Of a DNA stretch of 64,000 bases, positions 50,305-59,136 are shown piece after piece. The DNA comes from Streptomyces sp. TSRI0107 (lineage in GTDB: Bacteria; Actinomycetota; Actinomycetes; Streptomycetales; Streptomycetaceae). The notes under the pieces were generated by a model. The model was not told the origin of the DNA. It saw only the letters and a list, made by a program, of their open reading frames with translations, and made no database searches. The position numbers and the translations under genes were made by a program. The stretch spans positions 62,001 through 126,000 of the forward strand of contig NZ_LIVZ01000010.1 in the NCBI RefSeq assembly GCF_001905845.1, given 5' to 3'. Within the stretch, counting starts at the first letter, position 1. Every line of letters begins with the position of its first letter.

Positions 50305-50913
50305 TCACTCCCCGACGAAGACCCCCGCCACGGCAGCGGCGTGCGCGGCCCGCGCGGCCCGCTCCGCGGCGGGGGCGTCGGGGACCGCCCCGGACGTCAG
50401 CAACCCGTAGTACAGCGGAGCGGACACCGCCCGTACGACCGCCCGGGCGTCCGTGCCCTCCGGCAACTCGCCCCGGGCCACGCCCTGCTCCACGCACGGC
50501 GCCCACTCGGCCACCCGCACCTCGTAGAACCGCCGCAGCGCCTGTGCCGTCCGCTCGTCGCACGTCGCCGCCGCGATCACCGCGCGGAACAGCGCCCCCT
50601 GCCGCTCGTCCGCCAGCGTCCGCTGCACGAGCAGCGCGTTGGCCCGCAGATCGCCGAGCACCGACCCGGTCTCCTGCCGGGGCGAGGACTGCTCGGCCAT
50701 GTCGACGAGCAGGTCCGCCACGAGTCCGGTGACGGACCCCCAGCGCCGGTACACGGTGGTCTTCCCGACCTCCGCGCGCCGCGCCACGTCCGCGAGGTCC
50801 AGCCGGTCGAACCCCTGCTCGGCCAGGACGTCCCCGGCCGCCCGCAGCACCGCGGCGCGTACCCGCGCGGTGCGCCCTCCGGGGCGTACGGTGCCGGGTT
50901 CGGCGGTCGACAT
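50305..50913 (-). CDS. TetR-family regulator
   Basis: A 202-residue repressor with an N-terminal TetR HTH (VRAAVLRAAGDVLAEQGFDRLDLADVARRAEVGKTTVYRRWGS, about residues 15-60) and a C-terminal ligand domain of the TetR_C_11/16 type (FYEVRVAEWAPCVEQGVARGELPEGTDARAVVRAVSAPLYYGLL). ATG 50913 follows AGGAGG. It is divergent from the hydrolase gene at 51105 across 190 bp and converges with kynU, so control of the kynurenine genes or the hydrolase is plausible. Confidence 0.9.
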   Translation of the reverse strand: MSTAEPGTVRPGGRTARVRAAVLRAAGDVLAEQGFDRLDLADVARRAEVGKTTVYRRWGSVTGLVADLLVDMAEQSSPRQETGSVLGDLRANALLVQRTLADERQGALFRAVIAAATCDERTAQALRRFYEVRVAEWAPCVEQGVARGELPEGTDARAVVRAVSAPLYYGLLTSGAVPDAPAAERAARAAHAAAVAGVFVGE

Positions 50914-51104
50914 ATCGGCCTCCTGGGTGCACTTGGTGCCCGTACGGGTCACCCCGCCAGGGTAACGAAACAGCAGAACCGTTTACCTCTTCACCGAGCG
51001 TGACATCCCCATGTCCCCGCACGTCATCGTCCTGATACCGTCCCGGCCAACGGCCCGTGTCCCACCTGGTCCGCCACCTACGTTTCATCGCTGAGAGGTT
51101 GAGC

Positions 51105-51992
51105 ATGACGGACGACGTCGCAGCAGCACGGGCCGCCGCCGAGGAGGAGTCCGCCTTCTCGCACCCGCCCGTCGACCCCGACGCCACGGCCTCCTACGGC
51201 GACCACCCCGACCAGGTGATCGACTTCTACGCCCCGCGCGGTGCCGGGACCACCGGTCCGGCCGTCCTCGCCCCGCTGGTCGTCGTGCTGCACGGCGGCG
51301 CCTGGCGCGCTCCGTACGACCGCCGGCACATCAGCCCGTTCGCGGGCTTCCTGGCCCGTAGGGGGTTCGCGGTGGCCAGCGTGGAGTACCGGCGCGGGGG
51401 CACGGAGACCGGCGCCGGGGACCAGCCCGTCGCCGGCCGCTGGCCGGACACCTTCGACGACGTCGCCGCGGCGCTCGACGCCCTCCCCGGCCTCGTCCGC
51501 GAGGCGCTTCCCCAGGCCGACCCCCGCCGTACGGTGCTCACCGGCCACTCTGCCGGCGGCCACCTCGCGCTGTGGGCCGCCGCCCGGCACGTCCTGCCGG
51601 CCGGCGCGCCCTGGCGCACCGACGGTCCCGCACCCCTGCGCGGGGTCGTCGCGCTCGCCCCGATCGCCGACTTCGCGGTCTCGGTGAAGCTGGACGTGTG
51701 CGGCGGAGCGGTGCGGCAACTCCTGGGCGGCGAGGACGCGTTCGCCGACCGGCAGCCGTACGCCGACCCGGCGCTGCTGCTGCCCACGGGCATCGCGACG
51801 ACGCTGGTCCAGGGTCGTGCGGACCTGGACGTGCCGCAGGCGGTCGCCGAGTCGTACGCGGAGGCGGCGGCGAAGGCGGGCGAGGTCGTCGGGCTGACCC
51901 TGCTGGAGGACGTCGGTCACTTCCCGCTGATCGACCCGGCGGCGGACGCGTGCGCGGTGGTGGCGGAGGAGATCGCACAGCTGGCGTGGTGA
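51105..51992 (+). CDS. alpha/beta hydrolase, probable kynurenine formamidase
   Basis: A 295-residue alpha/beta-hydrolase with HGGAWRAPYDRRHISPF (oxyanion HGG), VLTGHSAGGHLALWAA (nucleophile Ser in G-H-S-A-G) and a C-terminal DVGHFPLIDP His. This esterase/formamidase-like family includes N-formylkynurenine formamidases, and its place next to the dioxygenase and kynureninase genes would complete tryptophan-to-anthranilate conversion. The specificity is inference. ATG 51105 follows GAGAGG; divergent from the TetR gene. Confidence 0.8.
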   Translation: MTDDVAAARAAAEEESAFSHPPVDPDATASYGDHPDQVIDFYAPRGAGTTGPAVLAPLVVVLHGGAWRAPYDRRHISPFAGFLARRGFAVASVEYRRGGTETGAGDQPVAGRWPDTFDDVAAALDALPGLVREALPQADPRRTVLTGHSAGGHLALWAAARHVLPAGAPWRTDGPAPLRGVVALAPIADFAVSVKLDVCGGAVRQLLGGEDAFADRQPYADPALLLPTGIATTLVQGRADLDVPQAVAESYAEAAAKAGEVVGLTLLEDVGHFPLIDPAADACAVVAEEIAQLAW

Positions 51993-52206
51993 GGGCCCGC
52001 GGCCTCGCGGCTTCGCGGACTCCGTCGCTCAGAGGCCCTTGGGGATTTGTCCGCCTGCCCCTGTCCGCCTGCCCCTGTCATACCCGTCATACCTGAGAGC
52101 TACGTCCGCGAAGAGCTCTCCGGCGTGACGCGGGCGACGGCTCCCGCTCCGTAACTTCCCGATCAGTGAAGCCCGATGGCCGGGCGGACGGGGAGGGAAG
52201 CGAGTC

Positions 52207-53226
52207 ATGGAGCCGACCGCTGCGCGGTGCGCCGACACCGGGGACGGGACCACGGCAGGCCGCCGCCGTACGCCCCGTGGGCTGCGTTCCCTGCTCGCCC
52301 TCCTCGTCACCGCCGCGGTCGTCCTGCCGCTCTCCGCCGCGGCCCGCCCGCAGATCCCCGCCCCCGCGCCCGCCGCGCTGCCCCCGCTCTCCGCGGCCAC
52401 CCTGGACGCGGCGTACGCGGCCAACCGCGCCAACGCCGAGCGGTCCTCCCGCATGGCCGCCGCCCACGGCGACCACCACCGCGCCGCGGCCGACCGCGCC
52501 CTGGCCGGCCGGTCCCGGCAGCTCCTCGCCTTCGACGGGCGCGGGGCCGGCCAGACCACGGAGGTCTTCGGCGACCTCGACCACGCCGACCACGTCGCCG
52601 TCCTGGTCCCCGGATCCGACACCGGCCTCGACACCTACGGCCGCTTCCGCGCCACCGCGACCGCCCTCCACCACCAACTCGCCGAGCAGGCGGGCGAGTC
52701 CACGCGTACGGCGGTGGTGGCCTGGCTCGGGTACGAGACGCCCGGCACCGTCAGCTCCACGGTCCTCACCACCGGCCGCGCCGACGAGGCCGCCCCGCGT
52801 CTGGACCGGTTCCTGCGGCAGCTGCGCACCCTCACCGGCCGCGACGCCCACGTGTCCCTGGTGTGCCACTCCTACGGCTCGGTTGTCTGCGCCCGCGCCG
52901 CCGCCCTGGGCGCACCGATGGCCGACCTCGCCCTGCTCGGCAGCCCCGGCACCGGCGCCGACTCCGCCGCCGCGCTGCACACCACCGCCCGGATCTGGGC
53001 GGCCCGCGGCGGCGACGACTGGATCGCCGGAGTCCCGCACGCGAAGGCGGACCTCTTCGGCACCACCGTCGGCTTCGGCACCGACCCGGTGTCCCCGGCC
53101 TTCGGCGCCCGTGTCTTCGCCGCCGGAGACGGCGGCCACAGCGACTACTTCGCGCCGGGCTCGGTCTCCCTGGCGAACCTCGCCCGGATCGTGCTCGGCC
53201 GGACCTCGGAGGTGACCCATGCGTGA
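52207..53226 (+). CDS. secreted alpha/beta hydrolase (DUF1023 type)
   Basis: A 339-residue exported hydrolase. After an Arg-rich lead there is a signal helix (LRSLLALLVTAAVVLPLSAAA) and then a DUF1023 alpha/beta-hydrolase domain (DHVAVLVPGSDTGLDTYGRFRA, VAWLGYETPG, VSLVCHSYGSVVCARAA with the nucleophile Ser, GDGGHSDYF with the likely His). Substrate unknown; probably a cell-surface lipid or ester. It overlaps the acyltransferase gene by 8 bp, so both may act on the same envelope component. Confidence 0.85.
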   Translation: MEPTAARCADTGDGTTAGRRRTPRGLRSLLALLVTAAVVLPLSAAARPQIPAPAPAALPPLSAATLDAAYAANRANAERSSRMAAAHGDHHRAAADRALAGRSRQLLAFDGRGAGQTTEVFGDLDHADHVAVLVPGSDTGLDTYGRFRATATALHHQLAEQAGESTRTAVVAWLGYETPGTVSSTVLTTGRADEAAPRLDRFLRQLRTLTGRDAHVSLVCHSYGSVVCARAAALGAPMADLALLGSPGTGADSAAALHTTARIWAARGGDDWIAGVPHAKADLFGTTVGFGTDPVSPAFGARVFAAGDGGHSDYFAPGSVSLANLARIVLGRTSEVTHA

Positions 53227-54412
53227 ACCGACGCCCCTCATCCGGAGCGCCGTGCGGCTCGACGCGGCGACCCCCGTCACCCGTGACCGCGCGGTCGACG
53301 CCCTGCGCGCCTTCGCCATCCTCGGCGTCGTCCTCGGCCACTGGCTGGTGACCGCCCTGGTCGCGGACGGCGGCACCCTGCGCACCGACAGCCCGCTGCG
53401 GCACCTTCCCCAACTCGCCCCGATCTCCTGGGTCTTGCAGACACTCGCCGTGTTCTTCCTGGTCGGCGGGCACGTGGCGACCCGCAGCCACGCGTCGGCG
53501 CGGGCTCGCGGGGTGACCTACGGGCAGTGGCTGCGCGCCCGCCTGGTCAGACTGTTCGCGCCGGTGGCCGCCCTGCTCGCCCTGTGGGCGGTGGCCACGG
53601 CGGGCCTGCTGCTGACCGGCGCCGAGTACGCCACCGTGCGCACCCTGGTGAAGCTCGCCCTGTCCCCCTTGTGGTTCCTGCTGGTCCTCGCCGCGCTGAC
53701 GGCGGCGACTCCGCTGCTCACCAGGGTCAACCCGCTGTGGCCGCTGGCCGTCGTACTCCATGTGGATCTGGTGCGTTTCGGCCTCGGCGGCCCCTCCTGG
53801 CTGGGCTGGGCCAACCTGGCGGCCGGCTGGCTGGTGCCCTACACGCTGGGCGCCGCCTGGACCCGGGGCGAGCTGGAGCACCGGCGCGCCGGATGGGTCC
53901 TGCTGGCCGGCGGGGCGGCGGTGACGGCCGCGCTGGTGGCCTGGGCGGGCTATCCGGCGTCTATGGTCGGCGTGCCGGGCGCCGCGGTCTCCAACCTGAA
54001 CCCGCCCACGCTGGCCGCCGTCACCTTCGGCCTGGCCCAGTGCGGGCTGGCCCTGCTGCTGCGCGAGCCGCTGCGCCGCGTGCTGCGCCGGCCGGTCGCC
54101 TGGGCGGCGGTCGTCCTGGTCAACCTCTCCGCCATGACGATCTTCCTCTGGCATCAGACGGCCCTGATGGCCACCACGGCCACCGCCCTCCTCGCGGGCC
54201 CGCTGCCCGGTCTGCACACCGTCCCCGACGACCTGGGCTGGATCGCCGTGCGGCTGACCTGGCTGCCGGTGTTCGCGCTCGCGCTGACCGTCTGCTGGGT
54301 CGCCTTCCGCTCCCACGAGCAGCGCCCGGCCCCGCGCGGGCGCCCGTCCCGGGTGGTCCGCGTGCACCGGGCCGAGGCCGGCACGGCGGCGAAGGAGGCC
54401 CGGCGTGCCTAG
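53219..54412 (+). CDS. membrane acyltransferase 3 family protein
   Basis: A 397-residue integral membrane acyltransferase of the AT3/OafA superfamily. It has about ten helices and the N-terminal motif RDRAVDALRAFAILGVVLGHWL with the catalytic His. Such enzymes move acyl groups onto surface glycans or secreted metabolites. Overlap with the secreted hydrolase gene upstream (8 bp) suggests opposing acylation/deacylation of one product; inference only. Confidence 0.85.
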   Translation: MREPTPLIRSAVRLDAATPVTRDRAVDALRAFAILGVVLGHWLVTALVADGGTLRTDSPLRHLPQLAPISWVLQTLAVFFLVGGHVATRSHASARARGVTYGQWLRARLVRLFAPVAALLALWAVATAGLLLTGAEYATVRTLVKLALSPLWFLLVLAALTAATPLLTRVNPLWPLAVVLHVDLVRFGLGGPSWLGWANLAAGWLVPYTLGAAWTRGELEHRRAGWVLLAGGAAVTAALVAWAGYPASMVGVPGAAVSNLNPPTLAAVTFGLAQCGLALLLREPLRRVLRRPVAWAAVVLVNLSAMTIFLWHQTALMATTATALLAGPLPGLHTVPDDLGWIAVRLTWLPVFALALTVCWVAFRSHEQRPAPRGRPSRVVRVHRAEAGTAAKEARRA

Positions 54413-54437
54413 CGAGACGCCCCCTAGGGTTGAGCGC

Positions 54438-55865
54438 GTGACGGAGACGGGGAGGGGCCGGCACCCGGTGGTGCGCCGGCTGCGGGGCTGGCTGGGCGTG
54501 CTGCGGGACGACCTGTGGACGGTCCGCGCGGACCCGCTGCCCGCCTTCGTATGGCTGCGCTGGCTGCCGCACGGAGTGCTGTGCCTGGCCGCGCTGGGCA
54601 TCTTCCTCGGCGAGGTCGCGCAGCTCCAGGACCACGGAGGCCTGCCCCTCGGTTACGCCCTCCCGGTCGGGCTGGCCAAGGCCGGCGCGGTGGTGCTCGC
54701 GCTGTCGCGGCCGATCCCCGCCTGGTGGCTGTCGACGGCGGCCACGGTGATCGGGGCGCTCGGTGTCCGGCAGCGGATGATGTCCGGCGACTCGCACGAC
54801 TTCACCTGGCCGTGGACGTCGGCCGGCCTCATAGCCCACCTGCTCGTGCTGCTGCTGCTCGCGCTGCGCGTGCCCAGCCGGGTGTCGGCAGAGGCCCTGT
54901 TCCTGACGCTGGGGATCACCTGGCTCCTGCAGGGCGTGCTGGGCGCGCCGGACTACCAGAGCACCGGTGTCCTCGCGATCTGCCTGTTCTCGTTCGCCGT
55001 GATACTCGGCATGGCCCTGCGAGGCCGCCGCGAAGCCCGCGCCGAACTCGGCCGGCAGGCCACCATGACCGCCGAGGAACGCGCCCGCCGCACCCTCCTG
55101 GAGGAGCGCAGCCGGATCGCGCGGGAGCTGCACGACGTGGTCGCCCACCACATGTCGGTGATCTCCATCCAGGCGCAGGTCGCCCCGCACCTGGTGGAGA
55201 ACCCGTCCGAGGAGCTGAAGGAGAACCTGGCGGGCATCCGGCAGAACGCCCTGGAGGCGCTGACCGAACTGCGCCGCGTCCTCGGCGTGCTGCGCTCCGA
55301 GAACCCCGAGGACCCGTACGGGCTGGGGCCCGGCGGCGGTGCCGCCCCGGACGCCCCGCAGCCCACCCTGGACCGCCTGGACGCGCTGATCGAGAACACC
55401 CGGGCCGCCGGTCTGAACGTCGTCGCCCACATCCGGGGCGAGCCCGGCCGCCCGTACCCGCCCGGGGTGGAACTGTCGGCGTACCGGATCGTCCAGGAGG
55501 CCCTGAGCAACGCGCTGCGGCACGCGCAGGGTTCCGACGTCCGCGTCGAGGTCAGCCACCGGCGCGAGGGCCTGGTCCTGGAAGTGACCAACAGCCGTCC
55601 GGAGCGGCCCGTCCCGCCGTCCCCGGGCGCCGGTCACGGCCTGCTCGGCATGCGTGAGCGCGCGGCGATGCTCGGCGGCCACGTCTCGGCCGTGCCGACG
55701 CTGCACGGCGGGTTCCAGGTGACGGCGTTCCTGCCCAGGGACGGCGGTGCCACCGACTACGCGAACCTGCCCCTGGAGCGCGTGCCCGGCATCCCGGAAC
55801 CGGAGTACGTCTTCCCCGAACCCCTGCCCAGACGCGACCCCCCGACAGGAGAAGAGACCCCATGA
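54438..55865 (+). CDS. sensor histidine kinase, NarL/DesK-type (pair 1)
   Basis: A 475-residue membrane kinase with about five N-terminal helices (residues 35-195), a HisKA_3 dimerisation domain with the phosphorylated His in IARELHDVVAHHMSVISIQ, and a HATPase domain (LSAYRIVQEALSNALRHAQ, GHGLLGMRERAAMLGG). GTG 54438 was chosen because a TAGGGT -10-like box ends seven bases before it, as for leaderless mRNAs; GTG 54405 is the alternative. Its stop overlaps the response-regulator start (ATGA). Confidence 0.9.
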   Translation: MTETGRGRHPVVRRLRGWLGVLRDDLWTVRADPLPAFVWLRWLPHGVLCLAALGIFLGEVAQLQDHGGLPLGYALPVGLAKAGAVVLALSRPIPAWWLSTAATVIGALGVRQRMMSGDSHDFTWPWTSAGLIAHLLVLLLLALRVPSRVSAEALFLTLGITWLLQGVLGAPDYQSTGVLAICLFSFAVILGMALRGRREARAELGRQATMTAEERARRTLLEERSRIARELHDVVAHHMSVISIQAQVAPHLVENPSEELKENLAGIRQNALEALTELRRVLGVLRSENPEDPYGLGPGGGAAPDAPQPTLDRLDALIENTRAAGLNVVAHIRGEPGRPYPPGVELSAYRIVQEALSNALRHAQGSDVRVEVSHRREGLVLEVTNSRPERPVPPSPGAGHGLLGMRERAAMLGGHVSAVPTLHGGFQVTAFLPRDGGATDYANLPLERVPGIPEPEYVFPEPLPRRDPPTGEETP

Positions 55866-56536
55866 CGAGCGGCACGATCCGCGTACTCATCGCCGACGAC
55901 CAGCAGATGGTCCGGCAGGGCTTCACCGTGCTGCTCAACACCATGCCGGACATCGAGGTGGTCGGGCAGGCGGTGGACGGCCTGGACGCGGTCGCCCAGG
56001 TCGCCGAACTCGCCCCGGACGTCGTGCTGATGGACATCCGCATGCCGGAGCTCGGCGGCATCGAGGCCACCCGGCGCATCACGGCGGAGGCACAGGCCCC
56101 CCGCGTGCTGGTGCTGACCACGTTCGACCTCGACGAGTACGTGTACGAGGCACTGCGCGCCGGGGCCTCCGGGTTCCTGCTGAAGGACGCCTCCGCGGAG
56201 CAGCTGGCCGAGGCGGTCCGGGTGGTGGCCGCCGGGGACGCGCTGCTCGCGCCCGGCATCACCCGGCGGCTGATCGCCGAGTTCTCCCGCCTGGACGGCG
56301 CACCCCGCGCCCCCCTCAAGGAGCGCGTCGCCGACCTCACCGAGCGCGAGACCGAGGTCCTGGCGCTGATCGCCCGCGGCCTGTCGAACGCGGAGATCGC
56401 CCGGCAACTGGTGGTCGCGGAGCAGACCGTGAAGACCCATGTCGGCCGCATCCTGGTGAAGCTGGGGCTGCGGGACCGCACGCAGGCGGCGGTGTTCGCG
56501 TACGAGTCGGGCCTGGTACGGCCGGCGGGTTACTGA
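55862..56536 (+). CDS. LuxR/NarL response regulator (pair 1)
   Basis: A 224-residue two-component regulator. The receiver domain has IRVLIADDQQMVRQGF, the phospho-Asp in APDVVLMDIRMPEL (about Asp55) and LLKDASAEQLAEAVR. The LuxR HTH is LTERETEVLALIARGLSNAEIARQLVVAEQTVKTHVGRIL. It is cotranscribed with the kinase upstream (4-bp overlap). Very similar to the regulator at 58471. Confidence 0.95.
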   Translation: MTSGTIRVLIADDQQMVRQGFTVLLNTMPDIEVVGQAVDGLDAVAQVAELAPDVVLMDIRMPELGGIEATRRITAEAQAPRVLVLTTFDLDEYVYEALRAGASGFLLKDASAEQLAEAVRVVAAGDALLAPGITRRLIAEFSRLDGAPRAPLKERVADLTERETEVLALIARGLSNAEIARQLVVAEQTVKTHVGRILVKLGLRDRTQAAVFAYESGLVRPAGY

Positions 56537-56549
56537 GGGGGTTGGGCGG

Positions 56550-57020
56550 GGCCGTTGTGCGGCTTGTACGGGGATCGTCGCGGTCCTGCGCGGGGACCGT
56601 CGTGCGGCTTGCGCCGGGCCCGTCCTGCGGCCTGCGAGGGGGCCGTGGCGGGCTTGTGCCGGGGGCCGTCGTGCGGCTTGCGTGGGGATCGTGGCGGGCC
56701 GTGCCGGGGGCCGTCGTGCGGCCTGCCGGGGACCGTGGCGGGCCTGTGCCGCGCCCGTCGTGCGGCCAGCCGGAGGCCGTCGGGCCTGCCGAGCCCGTCC
56801 TGCGGCCTGCGAGGGGGCCGTGGCGGGCTTGTGCCGGGGCCGTCGTGCGGCTTGCGTGGGGATCGTGGCGGGCCGTGCCGGGGGCCGTCGTGCGGCCTGC
56901 CGGGGACCGTGGCGGGCCTGTGCCGCGCCCGTCGTGCGGCCAGCCAAAGGCCGTCGGGCCTGCCGGGCCCGTCCTGCGGCCTGTGCGGGACCGTCGCTGC
57001 CCTGCGCCGAGCCCGTCGCG
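56550..57020. repeat. GC-rich 22-23-bp tandem repeat array with 175-bp higher-order unit
   Basis: A unit of the form CCGTCGTGCGGCCTGCCGGGG recurs about every 22-23 bp (motif starts at 56599, 56622, 56645, 56668, 56691, 56713, 56735, 56757, 56779, with one short step and then again from 56797). It alternates GTCGTGCGG and GTGGCGGG versions. A block of 175 bp beginning at 56619 is repeated at 56794 and partly at 56968. The period is not a multiple of three, so the open frames across it are not protein repeats. It fills the gap between two two-component operons. Confidence 0.85.
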
Positions 57021-57118
57021 GCCCTCTGACCTGCCACCCGTAGTACCTGAGACGGATGCCGCAGGACCCCTCTCGCTGGTGACGACGGGGACGCCTCGTC
57101 CGGCCTAACGTTTCGAAC

Positions 57119-58474
57119 GTGACCGAGACGCCCCAGACGCACACGACGCCACCAGGCGGCGCGGACTCCGCGTACGCCGCCTACAAGCCGCGCAGCCCCG
57201 AGTACCGGCTGGCCGCCGACGCCCTGCGCGGGCTGCGGCAGGACCTGTTCCACGACGCCCTCGCCTACCGTCCGCTGCCCCGCATGGCCGTCGACGGGCC
57301 GATCACCCGGCGGCTGCGCGGCCGGACGCGGGAGTACGTGTCGTGGACCCCGCACGCGATGATCGCCGTGGCCGGTTTCTTCGTGCTGATGATCGCGTCG
57401 ACGACCACCAGCGGCGGCCCGAGCCCGCTGATCGGTCTGCTGGCCCTCGCCCCGGTGCTGATGACGATGGTCCGGCCGGTCGTCGCGTTCTGGCTGTCGC
57501 TGGGCGCGGCCCTGGCCGCCACCGTGCTGGGCGGCCAGTGGGACTGGCCGTGGCCGGCCGGCGCCTTCGCCTGCCACCTGGTGGTGCTGACCGTCGTCGC
57601 GATCCGCACCCGGCCGCGCACGGCGGCGTGGATGTGGCTGCTGACCGGCGTCTACAGCCTCTTCGCCGAGAGCCTGTTCGGCATGGGCCACTACAACACC
57701 AACACCGGCCCCATGATGGTCGTCTCGGCCCTGATCCTGCTCGCCGTCACCGTGTGGCACATACGCCGGGACGCCGAGCAGGAGGTGACCGCCCAGCAGA
57801 CGGTGACCGCGCACGAGCGTTCGCGGCGCACCCTGCTGGAGGAGCGCACCACGATCGCCCGCGAGCTGCACGATGTCGTGGCCCACCACATGTCGGTCGT
57901 CGCCATCCAGGCGGAGGCCGCCCCCTACCGGGTGGAGAACCCGCCGCCGGAGCTGGAGCGCGCCTTCGTGACGATCCGGGAGAACGCGGTGGCGGCCCTC
58001 ACGGAACTGCGACGCGTCCTGGGTGTGGTCCGCGCCGAGGACTACGAGGCCCCGGACGCCCCGCAGCCCACCCTCGCCGATCTGGACGCGCTGCTCGCCA
58101 ATGTGCGGGACGCGGGCCTCGACGTCGGCAAGACGGTGACCGGCGCGGTCCGCGAACTCCCGCAGGGCTTGGAACTGTCGGCCTACCGGATCGTGCAGGA
58201 GGCGCTGAGCAACACCCTCAGACACGCGCCCGGCGCGGGCGCGCGGGTCGAGATCGGCTACGTTCTCGGGGGCCTGGGCCTGCGCGTGGTCAACGGCGCG
58301 CCGCCGGAGCCGTCTTTGGTGAAGCCCTCGCCCGGCGCGGGGCACGGCATCACCGGGATGCGCGAGCGGGTCTCGATGCTGAACGGCGAGATGACGGCGG
58401 GCCCGACGGACGAGGGAGGCTACGAGGTGACGGTGTTCCTGCCGGTCCCGGCGACGAGCGAGGGTGACGCATGA
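57119..58474 (+). CDS. sensor histidine kinase, NarL/DesK-type (pair 2)
   Basis: A 451-residue paralogue of the kinase at 54438, with N-terminal helices (about residues 75-210), the phospho-His motif IARELHDVVAHHMSVVAIQ and an ATPase domain (LSAYRIVQEALSNTLRHAP, GHGITGMRERVSMLNG). GTG 57119 follows a TAACGT -10-like box by seven bases, again suggesting a leaderless mRNA. The stop overlaps the next gene (ATGA). The sensed signal is unknown. Confidence 0.92.
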   Translation: MTETPQTHTTPPGGADSAYAAYKPRSPEYRLAADALRGLRQDLFHDALAYRPLPRMAVDGPITRRLRGRTREYVSWTPHAMIAVAGFFVLMIASTTTSGGPSPLIGLLALAPVLMTMVRPVVAFWLSLGAALAATVLGGQWDWPWPAGAFACHLVVLTVVAIRTRPRTAAWMWLLTGVYSLFAESLFGMGHYNTNTGPMMVVSALILLAVTVWHIRRDAEQEVTAQQTVTAHERSRRTLLEERTTIARELHDVVAHHMSVVAIQAEAAPYRVENPPPELERAFVTIRENAVAALTELRRVLGVVRAEDYEAPDAPQPTLADLDALLANVRDAGLDVGKTVTGAVRELPQGLELSAYRIVQEALSNTLRHAPGAGARVEIGYVLGGLGLRVVNGAPPEPSLVKPSPGAGHGITGMRERVSMLNGEMTAGPTDEGGYEVTVFLPVPATSEGDA

Positions 58475-59136
58475 CCATCCGCGTCCTGATCGCCGACGAC
58501 CAGATGATGGTGCGCGAGGGCTTCTCGGTCCTGCTGAACGCGATGCCGGACATCGAGGTCGTCGGCGAGGCCGTCAACGGGCGGGAAGCGGTCGCCCGGG
58601 TCCGCGAACTCGCCCCGGACGTGGTGCTGATGGACATCCGCATGCCGGAGCTGAACGGCATCGAGGCGACCCGGGAGATCGTCGCCGCGGACGGCACGGC
58701 GAAGGTGCTGGTGCTGACCACGTTCGACCTCGACGAGTACGTGTACCAGGCGCTGCGCGCGGGAGCCTCCGGGTTCCTGCTGAAGGACGCCTCGGCCCGG
58801 CAGCTCGCCGAGGGCGTCCGGGTGGTGGCCTCCGGGGAGGCGCTGCTCGCGCCGTCGGTCACCAAGCGGCTGATCACGGAGTTCTCCAAGCTGTCCGAGG
58901 CCTCGCGGACCCTGCCGGGGGCGCAGGAGGCGTACGGGGATCTCACCGACCGGGAGACGGAGGTGCTGGTCCTGATCGCCCACGGACTGTCGAACGCGGA
59001 GATCGCGGAGCGGCTGGTGGTCGCCGAGTCCACGATCAAGACGCATGTGAGCCGCATCCTGGTGAAGCTGGGGCTGCGGGACCGGACGCAGGCGGCGGTG
59101 TTCGCGTACGAGGCGCGGCTGGTGACGCCGGGCTGA
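58471..59136 (+). CDS. LuxR/NarL response regulator (pair 2)
   Basis: A 221-residue paralogue of the regulator at 55862. Receiver domain with IRVLIADDQMMVREGF, LAPDVVLMDIRMPELNG and LLKDASARQLAEGVR, then a LuxR HTH (LTDRETEVLVLIAHGLSNAEIAERLVVAESTIKTHVSRIL). The two HTH recognition segments are almost the same, so the regulators may bind overlapping targets. It ends back to back with the membrane protein gene on the other strand. Confidence 0.95.
   Translation: MTIRVLIADDQMMVREGFSVLLNAMPDIEVVGEAVNGREAVARVRELAPDVVLMDIRMPELNGIEATREIVAADGTAKVLVLTTFDLDEYVYQALRAGASGFLLKDASARQLAEGVRVVASGEALLAPSVTKRLITEFSKLSEASRTLPGAQEAYGDLTDRETEVLVLIAHGLSNAEIAERLVVAESTIKTHVSRILVKLGLRDRTQAAVFAYEARLVTPG

Noticed and set aside
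56550..57020. CRISPR array
   Set aside because: Units are contiguous and near-identical without unique spacers, and there are no cas genes.
56530..57144. Protein-coding repeats in the frames across the tandem array
   Set aside because: The 22-23-bp period is not a multiple of three, frames on both strands stay open only because of GC content, and there is no start signal.
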